Below, one piece after another: positions 1 through 11,160 of a DNA stretch of 64,000 nt. The first letter of the stretch is position 1. Every line of letters begins with the position of its first letter. The position numbers and the translations under genes are program-made. This stretch comes from Ahaetulla prasina (lineage: Eukaryota > Chordata > Lepidosauria > Squamata > Colubridae): the NCBI RefSeq assembly GCF_028640845.1, contig NC_080543.1, forward strand, positions 93,671,825-93,735,824, read 5' to 3'. The notes below the pieces were generated by a model that was not told the origin of the DNA, searched no databases, and saw only the letters and a list, made by a program, of their open reading frames with translations.

Positions 1-148
1 ACTCAGCCAAAGGGAAAACTCAAAGGATGCTCTGCAGCCCGGGTTGCCTGCCTCCCCGGGGAAGTTGCCCAGGGTGGGGGTGGGCGCTCTCTTCACAGCT
101 CTTACTCGAAGCCACCTGGCTCTGAAAGGGACACGTGGAGAATCAGAA

Positions 149-657
149 TCAGAGAGAGAGAGAGAGAGAGAGTGAGAATGAGAGAGAAAGAGTGGGGGGA
201 GAGAGAGAGAATGAGAGAGAAAGAGTGGGGGAGGAAGAGTAGGGGGAAGAGAGAGAGAAAGAGAGAAAGAGTGGGGAGGAGGAGAGAGGAGAGAGGAGGA
301 GAGAGAAAGACATGAGAGAGAGAATGAGAGAGAATGAGTGGGAGAGAGAGAGAAAGAGAGGGGGGAGAGAAAATGAGAGAGAAAGAGTGGGAGAAAGAGG
401 GGAGAGAGAGAGAGAGAGAAAAGAGTGGGGAGGAGGAGAGAGAGAAGAGAGGGGAGAGAGAATGAGAGAGAGAATGAGTGGAGAGAGAGAATGAGAGAGT
501 GAGTGGGAGAGAGAGGGGGGAGAAAGGGGGGAGAAACGGACAGAGAAAGAATGAGAAAGAAAGAGGGGGGGAGAGAGAGAGCGGGGGGGAGAGAGTTAGA
601 GAATGAGAGAAAGAGTGGAAGAGAGAGGTGGGGAGAAAGAGAGAAAGAGAGAGGAGG
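149..657. repeat. GA-rich low-complexity tract
   Basis: About 500 bp of imperfect GA, GAGAAA and GGGGA repeats. It is almost pure purine on the + strand, and all reading frames through it are low-complexity Arg/Glu/Gly with no recognisable domain. Confidence 0.9.
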
Positions 658-660
658 AAC

Positions 661-798
661 AGTGCCTGCAGGACCCCATCCCATCACTGGGAGTCCAGGC
701 ACTTCAGTAAGTGGTGCACTGGATTCGTATTAATGGTCTACGGGATTTAAAATTATGGAATTGGTGGTCCCTGAGGTCCAAAAAGTTGGGGACCCCTG
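661..798. mobile_element. hAT-type DNA transposon, one end only
   Basis: The segment ends in AGTTGGGGACCCCTG at 784-798. This is the reverse complement of the CAGGGGTCCCCAACT terminus typical of Charlie-like hAT elements. No matching opposite end is visible, so the other terminus is either lost, outside the window, or separated by the GA tract. Confidence 0.5.
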
Positions 799-2207
799 CT
801 ATAGATCAATTAATTCTGATGCACAATGATAGTGTTTTATAATTTGCTCTTGTGCGACAGTCACAACTTCATATTGATAAATTTATGCCGGAATTATATG
901 CCTTCAGCTAATCCTGTCAGGGTTCAGCTAAAGATGGATTGAACCTACTTAGTATTTAGATGGGAGACTATTAGAACTGTAGGGTAGGATGGAAATTTGT
1001 AAAAAATCCTGAAAAAAGGCAGTGACCAACCTCTTCTGTACTTTTGCTAATAAAACTGCATGGTTCTGTCCACAAAATTACATGGAGCCAAGCTTGTCCT
1101 GAACATGATTTTATTTTTACCAATATATAACAGATTTGTCTAGAATGATAAGGATCAGTGCAATCCTGAAAAATGGAGGCAACTAGGTGGATTGAATGCA
1201 GATTTTGTCCCACTGTTTTGTTATGTAGTGATGTTTAATGATCAGTTGTTTAATGAGTTTCACATATATAATTTTTATGCACAAGTGTGACAAATCATAT
1301 ATAGTCTTGGTAGCACCTGCAACAAGTTGTTGCAGTATACCAAGATGGGGACATTCTTCCAGCAGTCAATAATATAGCCTCATCCACTGTTTTGATTACA
1401 TTCAAAACCCGATAGCTCTGTAGTATAAAACTACCATCTCAGTGTTGCTGCATTTGTATGCTGCTCAGAATCATTGAAAGGCAGGTAGCATACAAGTTTA
1501 ATAAAATTAAATTGTCAGTTAATCCTGCCTACCATATACTCTAGTCTCTTCAAGTTTAAAGATATTTTTTGTGAGGTGAAGACATTAAGTTCCTATTCTT
1601 TCTGTAATTGCTGTAATGGATCTTGATAAAGTACCTGCCTCCTAGCATTTCAATCACTGGTTGCATTAAAATATACAAGTTGTGGGTCCAGGTTTTGATT
1701 AGCAAATAATTAAATTCACTCCTTCATTCTCTGTCACCTACCAGAGATAAGTGATTATGCTGTATGTTCTATGAATTGAATAGATAAAATAGACATTTTC
1801 CAATATTTCTCATAACGATACCATTAAGAATTCATGATTCTTGCAGAGAACTGGACTAAACACAGAAGAATAATGTATAGAATAATAAAGTACAGAGGTC
1901 AACACTGCTTGGCTAAATGTGGACAGCCAAATAATTCTAAATAAATTACATCAATTCACAAGCAATCCATATTATACTATCCATACTATACTATTTTACA
2001 CATTTCCAGATAGCATGTATGTGAATTATGTGTGTATGTCTTTAATTTAAGGACATCTGAACTGCTTCAGTAAGGAGTGGTATTTGGAGGCAAACTCTTG
2101 AAAAATAAATATATATAAAGCCAAGGACGAGAGAGATTTGAATCCTCACTTGACCACAAGGCTCATTTGGCCATTTGGGGTCCAGTCTTCTCTCATACTT
2201 ATCTTAA
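799..2207. other. Unannotated AT-rich sequence
   Basis: About 1.4 kb without a supportable gene or repeat. Short frames occur but have no recognisable motif. Confidence 0.6.
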
Positions 2208-2556
2208 GATAAAGGTAAAGGTAAAGGTTCTCCCGCACATGCGTGCTAGTCATTTCCGGTGCTAGGGGTGGTGCTCATTTCCGTTTCTAAGCCAAGGAGC
2301 CAGGGCTGTCCAAATACATCTCCGTGGTCATGTGGCCGGCATGACTTGACGTCGAAGGCGCATGAAGCGCTCTTACCTTCCCACCAAAGTGGTCTCTATT
2401 TTTCTACTTGCATTTTTTATGTGGCTTTGAACTGCTAGGTTGGCAGAAGCTGGGACAGGTAACGGGAGCGCACTCCATTACACGGCATTAGGGATTCTGC
2501 TGAATTGCCAACTTTCTGATCAACAAGCTCAGCGTCTTAGCCACAGAGTTGCCATG
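2208..2556 (-). mobile_element. tRNA-derived squamate SINE with CCTTTA tail
   Basis: On the minus strand the head reads as a tRNA-like promoter, with an A-box-like segment near 2540-2553 and a decayed B-box near 2490-2505. A conserved body follows, including the GTGGTCATGTGGCCGGCAT block near 2320-2342 on the + strand. The element ends in a short (CCTTTA)n tail at about 2208-2226. The layout matches a common reptilian tRNA SINE; I do not assign a subfamily. No target duplication was found. Confidence 0.75.
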
Positions 2557-3717
2557 TCCCCACCATACCTACCTTACAGGCAGAATAAAACTGCAGTACA
2601 TAATAAATGCAGTGTTTTCTATCTACTGTTTTTTCTTCCTGATGTTTGTGTTGAAAATATATATTTCCCAAAGCATCTTTGCAATGCATATGTGCAATTA
2701 GAAAGTCTCCTTGCTAGTCTAGATGTCAAAATAAGGGATAATGCAAGACGAAGTTGTTTGTTTATGCCTAACCCTCAATCTGCCTTTCATTATTGTAATC
2801 TAATGTTAACTGGAGGAAGCACAGAGATGATTAAATGTGCTCCTGGAATTCTCCCATCTGTGCTAGCTTGCTTCTTGGAATACATGAAAATGAAGATATT
2901 ATACATTTTGAGATAATGCAGTAAAATTCAACTGTAAAGTGAATAAAATTACAATACTAATGTAATTGTGATGCTATTATGCAGTTAGACATAAATGAGC
3001 TGAAATATGCCTTCCATATCTTCATGCCCTATCTGAAAATAAATCACAATATTAAAGATATAGGCAATATTACAGTATAGAGGAAAAAGATATTGTTTTC
3101 TTTATATACTACATTAGTTTGGAAATCAGTTCTATTACTTCATAGAAAGAAGCACATGCTATACATAATTGAGAATGGGGGAAATATATGTTTGGCAGTA
3201 GAGAGGGAACCAGAGAGATACATTTTTCTCACAAATTACTTTCCAATATAAAGTATATTGACAAATGGATGACCAACAAAAACAGTGCCTTATTTTTTAT
3301 TTTAACTAATGTATAAACCACCAAAACCCAGTAGCTTTACTAGCTTATGAATATTTTACAATAAAATTCAGTTTGAAAAACAGTCTTAGAGTTCTGGAGA
3401 TCAAGAAGAATAGAAAGCTTAAAATCATGTTTTCTGAGCTGAAGAATTATTTGATGGCCATTCCCTAAAGCTGATAGCATCAACTTCTGTCATTCCTTTA
3501 GAAAGAATGAATCCTACAGCAAACATATTAAATTCAGCTTTGTGTTGCAATACATTACAGTGGAAACAAATCCTACCAGGACATAAGTAAAAGTCTTCCC
3601 AAATGCAACATTCTTGAAGATATAGCTTCAAGTAACATATCATTTCTCAAGCCTTGACAACTTAAAGAAGATATGACCAACTGTAAATATATGGCTTAGT
3701 TCTGGTCCCAGGAAAAG
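2557..3717. other. Unannotated AT-rich sequence
   Basis: No gene, RNA or repeat recognised. A 158-codon frame overlapping 2440-2916 begins inside the SINE and has no conserved features. Confidence 0.6.
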
Positions 3718-3723
3718 TTATCT

Positions 3724-3924
3724 TCTTTCTCCTCTCCTCTCCTCTCCTCTCCTCTCCTCTCCTCTCCTCTCCTCTCCTCTCCTCTCCTCTCCCTTCCTCT
3801 CCTCTCCTCTCCTCTCCTCTCCTCTCCTCTCCTCTCCTCTCCTCTCCTCTCCTCTCCTCTCCTCTCCCTTCCTCTCCTCTCCTCTCCTCTCCTCTCCTCT
3901 CCTCTCCTCTCCTCTCCTCTCCTC
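3724..3924. repeat. (CCTCT)n pentanucleotide microsatellite
   Basis: About 40 copies of CCTCT with two CCCTT interruptions. It lies at the 3' end of the adjacent BovB fragment. On the minus strand the BovB C-terminal frame runs directly into it and reads as an Arg-Arg-Gly-Glu-Glu repeat, so the array probably expanded from BovB sequence. Confidence 0.95.
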
Positions 3925-4482
3925 CAGTGAGTCCTTCCTTCTCATTAGGTGGCCAAAGTATTTGAGTTTCATCTTCAGGATCTGGCCTTCTAAAGAGCAG
4001 TCAGGGTTGATCTCCTGTAGGACTGACCAGTTTGATTGCCTTGCAGTCCAAGGGATTCACAGGAGTCTTTTCCAGCACCATAGTTCAAAGGTCTCAATTC
4101 TTTGGCACTCAGCCTTTCTTATGGTCCAACTTTCACAGCCTTGCATTGCAACTGGGAAAACCATAGCCTTGACTGTTTGTACTTTTGTTGGCAGAGTGAT
4201 GTCTTTGCTTTTTTGTATGTTGTCTAGATTTGCCATAGGAGAAAGCGTCTTTTAATTTCTTGGGTGCAGTCCCCATCTGTGGTGATCTTGGAACCCAGGA
4301 AAATAAATTCTGTCACTACCTCTATTTATTCCTCATCTATTTGCCAGGAATTGAGAGGGCTGGGAGCCATGATATGAGTTTTCTTAATGTTGAGTTTTAA
4401 GCCAATTTTTGCACTCTCCTCCTTCACCCACATCACTGTTTAATTCCTCTTCACTTTCTGCCATTAGAGCGGTATCATCTGC
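3925..4482 (-). pseudogene. BovB (RTE) LINE, 3' part of RT ORF
   Basis: On the minus strand this piece starts at Ala-Asp-Asp-Thr, the second half of a YADD reverse transcriptase motif (4471-4482). It runs to the conserved BovB C-terminus MKLKYFGHLMRRKDSLEE near 3920-3972. In between, homologous residues are spread over several frames, so it is decayed. The 5' continuation lies about 7.6 kb away at 12086-12250. The true 3' end is replaced by the pentanucleotide array. Confidence 0.85.
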
Positions 4483-4704
4483 TTCCCTAAACTGCCACCC
4501 TCTGAATGAGTTTAAATCTCAGAATTCCTTCATCAGCATGGCCTAGAGGCCAGACCTGGGGGAAAAAATAGATAACACCATTCTCAGTGAATTTAAATAA
4601 GATGCATGATTTTATTTAGGTTTTAAGTTATATTGTGCAAACACAATATAGATGCCTTAGAGTAGTTGATGAAGAAGAAGATGATGAAGTAGTTGATGAA
4701 GAAG

Positions 4705-5751
4705 ATGGCGACCAGCAAGGATGCCCCAGAAAAACGCTCTCTGTAAAGGAGCTCTTTTAAGCTCTTGAGGAGAACAGTTTCCCCGAAAATTCTTTACTAA
4801 CGATCCTCCAGAGCCGAGTATTTTCCAAGCTACCGTGGACTGAGGCTGCCGAGGACTTTTCCAGGCTGCTGAGGATTGTGACTGCCGTAAGCGAAGAATC
4901 AGGGTGGCCGAAACCGCCAGAGCCGGGACTGCTGCTGCCGTGGGCCGCCGGGACTGCCGCTGCCGTGGGCTGCCGATTGAAGGCGGCTGGAGACGCCCGC
5001 TGCTGCCAGAGCCACCGCAAGACCCGAGACTGCCGTTGCCGCTACCGCTTCCGTGATTCTACCGGGCTGCCGCTGCTACGAGCCGCCGATCGAAAGCGGC
5101 TGGAAACGGCCACTACCTCCAGAACCACCACGCCAGACCCGGGACTACCGCTGCCGTGAGCAGCGCGACTACCGAGACTGCCGAGACTGCCGCTGATGTG
5201 AGCCGCCGATTAAAAGCGGCTTCAAACGCCCGCAGCCGCCAGAACCACCGCGCCAGACCCGGGACTGCCGCTGCCACTGCCGTGAGTTGCACCGCTGCCA
5301 TCGCCGCCCTCCACCATCGCCCTCCCTCACCGCTTCTAATTTTGTAATTTTGTAAGCCCAGCAGCATTTGCATCAACTCAAAAAACTAGATTTAAAAGGA
5401 TTAAAAACCACCTATCCCCCATTCGGCAGGACTGCTACAGGACCCTGGTGAGTTCCTAGGAGACTCCAGTCTCCCAGCCCAGTCCCCCAGACTTTTTGAA
5501 TCTCCCGCCATTACAACCACCCTTAAAGAAGCTTCTTCAACCACCCAATCTCTCCATTTTAAATTTTCCGCCAAATCTCACTGTTACCATAGTGACTCCC
5601 CATTACCATAGCAATTGCCAAATTGATTACCATTTAAAGTTAAAGAGAGAGTCATAAAATTAAAGATAATTGATTAAGTGACAGATACTTAATCATTACT
5701 AAAATTGGAAAGAGTGTGAAATAAAACAAAGAAATAAGAAATATTATCATT
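4705..5751 (+). promoter_or_regulatory. GC/CpG-rich 5' UTR with tandem monomers
   Basis: The leader upstream of ORF1 is rich in CpG and CTGCCG blocks between about 4860 and 5340, in sharp contrast to its AT-rich surroundings. Three diverged direct repeats share an AGCCGCCGAT-like core at about 4969, 5081 and 5201, with spacings of about 112 and 120 bp. Each is followed by a GGCGGCT-like block and a CAGACCCGGGACT-like block. By analogy with monomer-type LINE promoters this is probably the internal promoter. Frames through it on both strands are low-complexity and are not called as genes. Confidence 0.6.
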
Positions 5752-6897
5752 ATGCCAGCCAGAAAATCCAACGCTGATAAAATCTTAGAAACAAGATTAA
5801 TAACTATTGAACAAAACTTAGATAAAAGATTACAAGCTATTGAACAAAACCTAGAAAAAAGAATACAAAATATTGAACAAAACTTAGAAAAAAATTTTTT
5901 AACAGTTATTGAACAAAGTTTCACAAACTTGATAAAACAAATTTCAACATTAAAAAATGAAAACTCAAATGACCTAAATCTCTTCTAAACTCATCTATCA
6001 TCACAAAATACACAACCTAATGCACAACCTTCAACTCTACCCAGACAACAAATTAATACAACACAACCTAAGCAACAAATAACTACAAACCAACTAATCA
6101 GAGATGCAATGGAGAGAGGACAAAAAATAAATAATGCAATATTATTTGGACTTGAAAACACTAACGAACCAGATATCAATAAGATTCACATCATTGGAAA
6201 TTATAACGCATCAACCATATTCCCAAATGAAATAATTGCTGTCTCCAGAGATGGACCAGAATATAAAAACAGCGATGGGTCAACAGCACCAAGATTTTGT
6301 AGGGTCACATGCATAAATGAGGACTGTAAACGTAAATTCATTTATACTATAAACTCAATTGCTAAAACCAACCCTACCTACAGTAAACTTAGATCACGCC
6401 CTGATCTATCCTTTCTACAATGGATACGTTCTCGTGAACTTCGCACAGAACTTAAAAGAAGACAAGACAATGGTGAATCCAAGCTATACATCGACTACCG
6501 TGCCGATTGCATAAAAAATAAAACCTACAAACATAAAGTCACCTCCAAACCCCCCATCACCCATAACAATCAACCAGCCATCCCAGTGTTCAATCAAGCA
6601 CCCATCACCCTACCACCCATTCAACCAACCATCTTACCAGCCATCCAAACAGCCATTCAACCAACAATCCAACCTGCCATCCAACCAGCCATCCAACCAG
6701 CCATCCAACCAGCCATCCAACCAGCCATCCAACCAGCCATCCAACCAGCCACCCAACAATCCACCCAACCAGCCACCCAACAATCCACCCAACCAGCCAT
6801 CCAACCAACCATCCATCCAAACAACCAAACGACCATCCAACCATCTATGCAACCATCTGTTGTACACAACCCCCAACCTACTAACATCCAAAACTAG
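5752..6897 (+). pseudogene. LINE ORF1 protein, one internal stop
   Basis: The frame starts at ATG 5752 and is about 381 codons, broken by one TAA at 5986-5988; the same frame is open on both sides. Residues about 8-60 repeat IEQNLEKR-type heptads and predict a coiled coil, as expected for ORF1 trimers. The middle (6109-6540) has a basic region with WIRSRELRTELKRR, a likely nucleic-acid-binding segment. The C-terminus (6540-6894) is a Pro/Gln/Ile-rich tandem repeat. It ends at TAG 6895-6897, immediately and in frame with ORF2. It most likely acted as an RNA-binding RNP component. Confidence 0.7.
6655..6812 (+). repeat. 12-bp coding tandem repeat (QPAI units)
   Basis: About a dozen copies of CAACCAGCCATC with ACC and ACA variants. 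They encode Gln-Pro-Ala-Ile repeats in the ORF1 C-terminus without breaking the frame. The antisense frames are Trp/Gly/Leu-rich artefacts. Confidence 0.9.
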
Positions 6898-8978
6898 GTA
6901 TGCACGCCCCTTACCTCTTCAACACCAATCACTTCAGATCTCAAATGCAAATTGATAAATGCAAGAAGCATAGTCAACAAATTACCTGAACTTATCCTCT
7001 TATTAAACAGTGGCACATTTGATATCATTTTTGTTTGTGAAACATGGCTGAACTCATCCCTTCCTGACTCCATTATCTCAAACAAAGAATATCAAGTCTA
7101 TCGATCAGATCGTGAAAACCGAAGAGGTGGTGGAGTGGCTATCTTTTACAAAAAGTCACTGAATCTAAAAAATATCCAAGTAGCACATAAACTCTCTCTT
7201 CCTGAAACTATTGTATGCGACCTATCACTTGACACTACTCTTCGATTCTTACTATGCTACAGAGCCCCTGACTATGACATTACCCATGCAAATATGCTAA
7301 CCTCAATGCTAACATGGGCTACCTCTTGCCCATATCCTCTCATCTTCCTGGGTGACCTAAATCTAACTCACATTAACTGGACAACTAATGAATGTTCAAC
7401 TGACCCAATCCATACTACACTATACAATGCTGTTACAAACCTAGGTCTTGAACAACTTGTAACTAACAATACAAGACTCAACAACTGCCTTGATCTCATC
7501 TTCTGCAACAATTCAAACTCAATTTATGGAATAGAAATTAAGGAACCTTTTTCCAACAGTGACCACTGCATGATTGATTTTCGTCTCAATATACGTCCAT
7601 ACGTAAATCGTCATAACAACAGTACTCCCAACTACAACTTCAAAAAAGCCAATTACGACCTTATAAACAACAATCTTTCATTTCTGGACTGGCAAAATTT
7701 GTTTACAACCTGCATAACCACTGAAGATCACTATAGAGTCTTCCTACTTGAATTCAATAGAGTCATTAAACTATATGTACCACAAATGACTACCATGATC
7801 AAGAAAAACAAACTACCCATATCAATAAAAAAGCTTCAATCAGAAAAAAAATCCCTCTGGAAAAAAAACAAAAAAGGCTATGTTACAAATTTCAAAAACC
7901 GCTACAGAAACATATGCAACCAAATAAAAACTGAATGCACAAATTACCACACCAAGCAAGAAGAGAATCTTCTGCGCACAAATTCCAATTGTGCCTTTTA
8001 TAATTTTGTTAACAATAAACTTAAAGATTCAAGATCCATCCCACCACTAAAAGATTCTAACAACAAAGAATGCAATGACGAAACAGTTAAAGCAAACCTC
8101 TTCAACATTTTCTTTGGCTCAGTTTTTGTTAACTCCGATAACACATATCCGACTTTCCACAAACGTACCAGCAATGATTATGATGATTTAACTCATATAG
8201 ATTTCACAGAAGACAACGTTGGAAAAGCTCTTCACAACTTAAAACCATCGCTATCTATTGGACCCGATGGACTGTGTGCATACTTCTTAAAAAAACTTTC
8301 CATTAATATAGCAGACCCCCTAAGTATTATCTTTGAAAAAGCTTTCACTACCAGTTCTCTTCCCAAACTTTGGTCACTAGCCACAGTCATCCCTATCTTC
8401 AAAAAAGGAGACCCCAGCTTAGTCAAAAACTACAGACCGATCCCCCTTTGCTGTGTCACCTGCAAAGTCATGGAAACTATCTCAACCAATCCATTATCTC
8501 ATACTTAGAAACAAACAACCTACTCTCCAACAAACAATTTGGTTTCAGAAAAAAATTATCATGTAACTTACAACTTCTGCACTGCAAAAACATATGGACT
8601 TCAAATCTTGATCAAGGCAAATCAATAGATGCAATCTACATAGACTTCTGCAAAGCTTTCGACTCAGTAGTACACGATAAACTTCTCCTAAAACTAATAT
8701 CCTATGGCATCTCAGGACCCCTCCACAAATGGATATCTGCTTTTCTGTCTAACAGACAACAAGTGGTCAAAATTGGCAATGCTCTATCAAATCCTGTTCC
8801 TGTCAAGAGTGGCGTTCCTAAAGGCAGCGTTCTTGGACCAACACTCTTTATACTATACATTAATGATCTTTGTGACCATATCTCAAGTAATTGTGTTCTC
8901 TTTGCTGATGATGTCAAACTATTTAACATCACAGACAATACTTCTATCATTCAAAACGACCTTGATCATCTAACCGCT
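6898..8978 (+). pseudogene. LINE ORF2, endonuclease and RT (5' part)
   Basis: The frame is open directly after the ORF1 stop and has no ATG near its start. The endonuclease domain shows INARSIVNKLPEL (about 6952), CETWL (catalytic Glu), GGGVAIFYK, LGDLN (about 7350) and SDH (about 7557). The RT domain has NYRPI (about 8430), FGFRKK, YIDFCKAFDS (about 8638), a GSVLGP block and an intact FADD at 8901-8912. A single-base frameshift near 8480-8488 moves the RT into the next frame. The reading frame is then cut after the Ala codon 8976-8978 by the L2 insertion and resumes at 11161. Confidence 0.85.
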
Positions 8979-11160
8979 TTTTATTTTTTATTTATTTATT
9001 TATTAAATTTTTATACCGCCCTTCTCCCGAAGGACTCAGGGCGGTGTACAGCCAAAAATAAAACACAATATATATACAATTAAAACAACATTTAAAACAT
9101 AGCAGATTATAAAGGCTGATAATTTAAAAATTTAGATTTAAAATTTAAAATTTAAAATATTAACAGAACCCCAAATTTAAAATTCAACACTATTATGCCA
9201 GTCCCGCTTGAATAAATAAGTGTGTTTTAAGCTCACGACGGAAGGTCCGAAGATCAGGCACTTGACGTAGGCCAGGGGGAAGTTCATTCCAGAGCGTCGC
9301 TGCCCCCACAGAGAAGGCCCTACTCCTGGGGGCCGCCAGCTGACACTGTTTGGCGGATGGCACCCTGAGGAGACCCTCTCTGTGAGAGCGTACGGGTCGG
9401 TGGGAGGCAAAGGGTAACAGCAGGCGGTCTCGTAAGTACCCGGGTCCTAAGCCATGGAGCGCTTTAAAGGTGGTAACCAAAATCTTGAAGCGCACCCGAA
9501 AAACCACAGGAAGCCAGTGTAGACTGCGAAGTAGTGATGTTACATGGGAGCCACGAGTGGCTCCCGTTACCACTCGCACAGCCACATTCTGGACTAACTG
9601 TAGCCTCCGGGTGCACCTCAAGGGCAGCCCCATGTAGAGAGCATTGCAGTAATCCAACCTAGACGTAACCAGAGCGTGAGTGACCGTGCATAAGGCAGCC
9701 CAGTCAAGGAAGGGACGCAACTGGCGGACCAAGCGAACTTGGTAAAAGGCCCTCCTGGAGACGGCCACCAGATGTTCATCAAAGGACAGCCGGCCATCCA
9801 GGAGGACGCCCAAGTTGCGAACCACCTCCTTTGGGGCCACTAACTCGCTCCCGACAGTCAGCTGCAGATGCAGCTGACTGTACCGGGGTGCCGGCATCCA
9901 CAGCCACTCCGTCTTGGAGGGATTGAGCTTGAGTCTGTTTCTCCCCATCCAGACCCGTACAGCTTCCAAGCACCGGGACCGCTTCATTGGGGTGGTCCGG
10001 GGTGGAAAAGTACAGCTGAGTATCATCAGCGTACAGATGATAACTCACCCAGAAACCACTGATGACCTCGCCCAGCGGCTTCATATAGATGTTGAACAGG
10101 GTAGGCGAGAGAATCGACCCCTGAGGCACCCCACAAGTGAGGCGCCTAGAGGACGACCTCTGCCCCCCTGTCAACACCGTCTGCGACCGGTCAGAGAGAT
10201 AGGAGGAGAACCACTGATAAACGGTGCCCCCCACTCCTAATCCCTCCAACCGGCGGAGCAGGATACCATGGTCGATGGTATCAAAAGCTGCTGAGAGATC
10301 TAATAGGACCAAGGCAGAGGAACAACCCCTGTCCCTGGCTCTCCAGAGGTCATCCACCAACGCGACCAAAGCCGTCTCCGTGCTATAACCGGGTCGGAAG
10401 CCGGACTGGAACGGGTCTAGATAGACAGCTTCCTCCAGGTGCCGGGGGAGCTGCCATGCAACCACACTCTCTACAACCTTCGCCACAAAGCGAAGGTTGG
10501 AGACTGGACGATAATTTCCCAAAATAGCTGGGTCCAGGGAAGGCTTCTTGAGGAGAGGTCTCACCACCGCCTCTTTCAAGGCGGCGGGGAAAACCCCTTC
10601 CACCAAAGAAGCATTTATAATCCCCTGGAGCCAGCCTCGTGTCACTTCCTGAGCAGCCAGCACTAACCAGGAAGGACACGGGTCCAGTAAACATGTCGTT
10701 GCATGTAATCTCCCCAGCAACCTGTCCACGTCCTCGAGAGCCACAGAATCAAACTCATCCCAAATAACCTCAACAAGACGCGACTCTGACATCTCAGTTG
10801 GATCATCGCAATCTTGGTCCAAACTATCCCGAAGTTGAACGATTTTATCATATAGATAACCGCTAAACTCCTCAGCTCGTCCCTGTAAGGGATCATCCCG
10901 TCCCCATTGATGAAGAAGGGAACGGGTCACCCGAAACAAGGCGGCCGGGTGGTTATCTGCCAATGCAATGAGGGTGGAAAACGTAGGAACGTTTCGCCTC
11001 CCTCATTGCCACTAGTAGGTCTTAGTAAAAGACCTCACTAGTGTCCGATCAGCCTCGGAACGGCTAGACCTCCAAGTACTCTCTAGGCGTCTTCTCCGGC
11101 GTTTCATCTCTCTCAGCTCCTCGGAAAACCAGGGGGCCAATTGAGATCTACACCGGGTCT
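8979..11160 (-). mobile_element. L2 LINE inserted in LINE ORF2, 5'-truncated
   Basis: This L2 copy lies in reverse orientation with its A/T-rich 3' tail at 8979-9012. Next to the tail is the conserved 3' hairpin (CCGCCCT ... AGGGCGG, 9015-9043). Its 5' truncation point is at 11160. The host ORF2 frame continues from codon 8976-8978 directly into 11161 with no base gained or lost. I see no clear target duplication. Confidence 0.9.
9193..10963 (-). pseudogene. L2 ORF2 reverse transcriptase and C-terminus
   Basis: On the minus strand the frame from 10963 carries the LGNYRPVSNL block, SGFRPGYSTETALV, LLDLSAAFDTID, GVPQGSILSP and YADDTQLYF, the canonical L2 RT order with an intact YADD. A frameshift near 9985 moves to a second frame that carries MGRNRLKLNPSKTEWLW, LDYCNALYMGLP, LHWLPV and the C-terminal FRRELKTHLF. 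The endonuclease domain is missing because of the 5' truncation. It is closely related to the L2 copies at 45753-46514 and 59937-61655. Confidence 0.9.

Noticed and set aside
312..733. Arg/Glu/Gly-rich open frames
   Set aside because: They are produced by the GA-rich tract and have no domain or conservation signal.
2440..2916. 158-codon + strand frame
   Set aside because: It starts inside an antisense SINE and continues into AT-rich sequence with no motif.
4757..5376. Ala/Arg-rich frames on both strands
   Set aside because: They lie in the CpG-rich LINE 5' UTR. GC composition keeps several frames open at once and none is conserved.
6655..6812. CRISPR-like array
   Set aside because: The units are 12 bp with no spacers, and they lie inside a LINE ORF1.
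6605..6891. Trp/Gly-rich minus-strand frames
   Set aside because: They are antisense of the 12-bp QPAI repeat.
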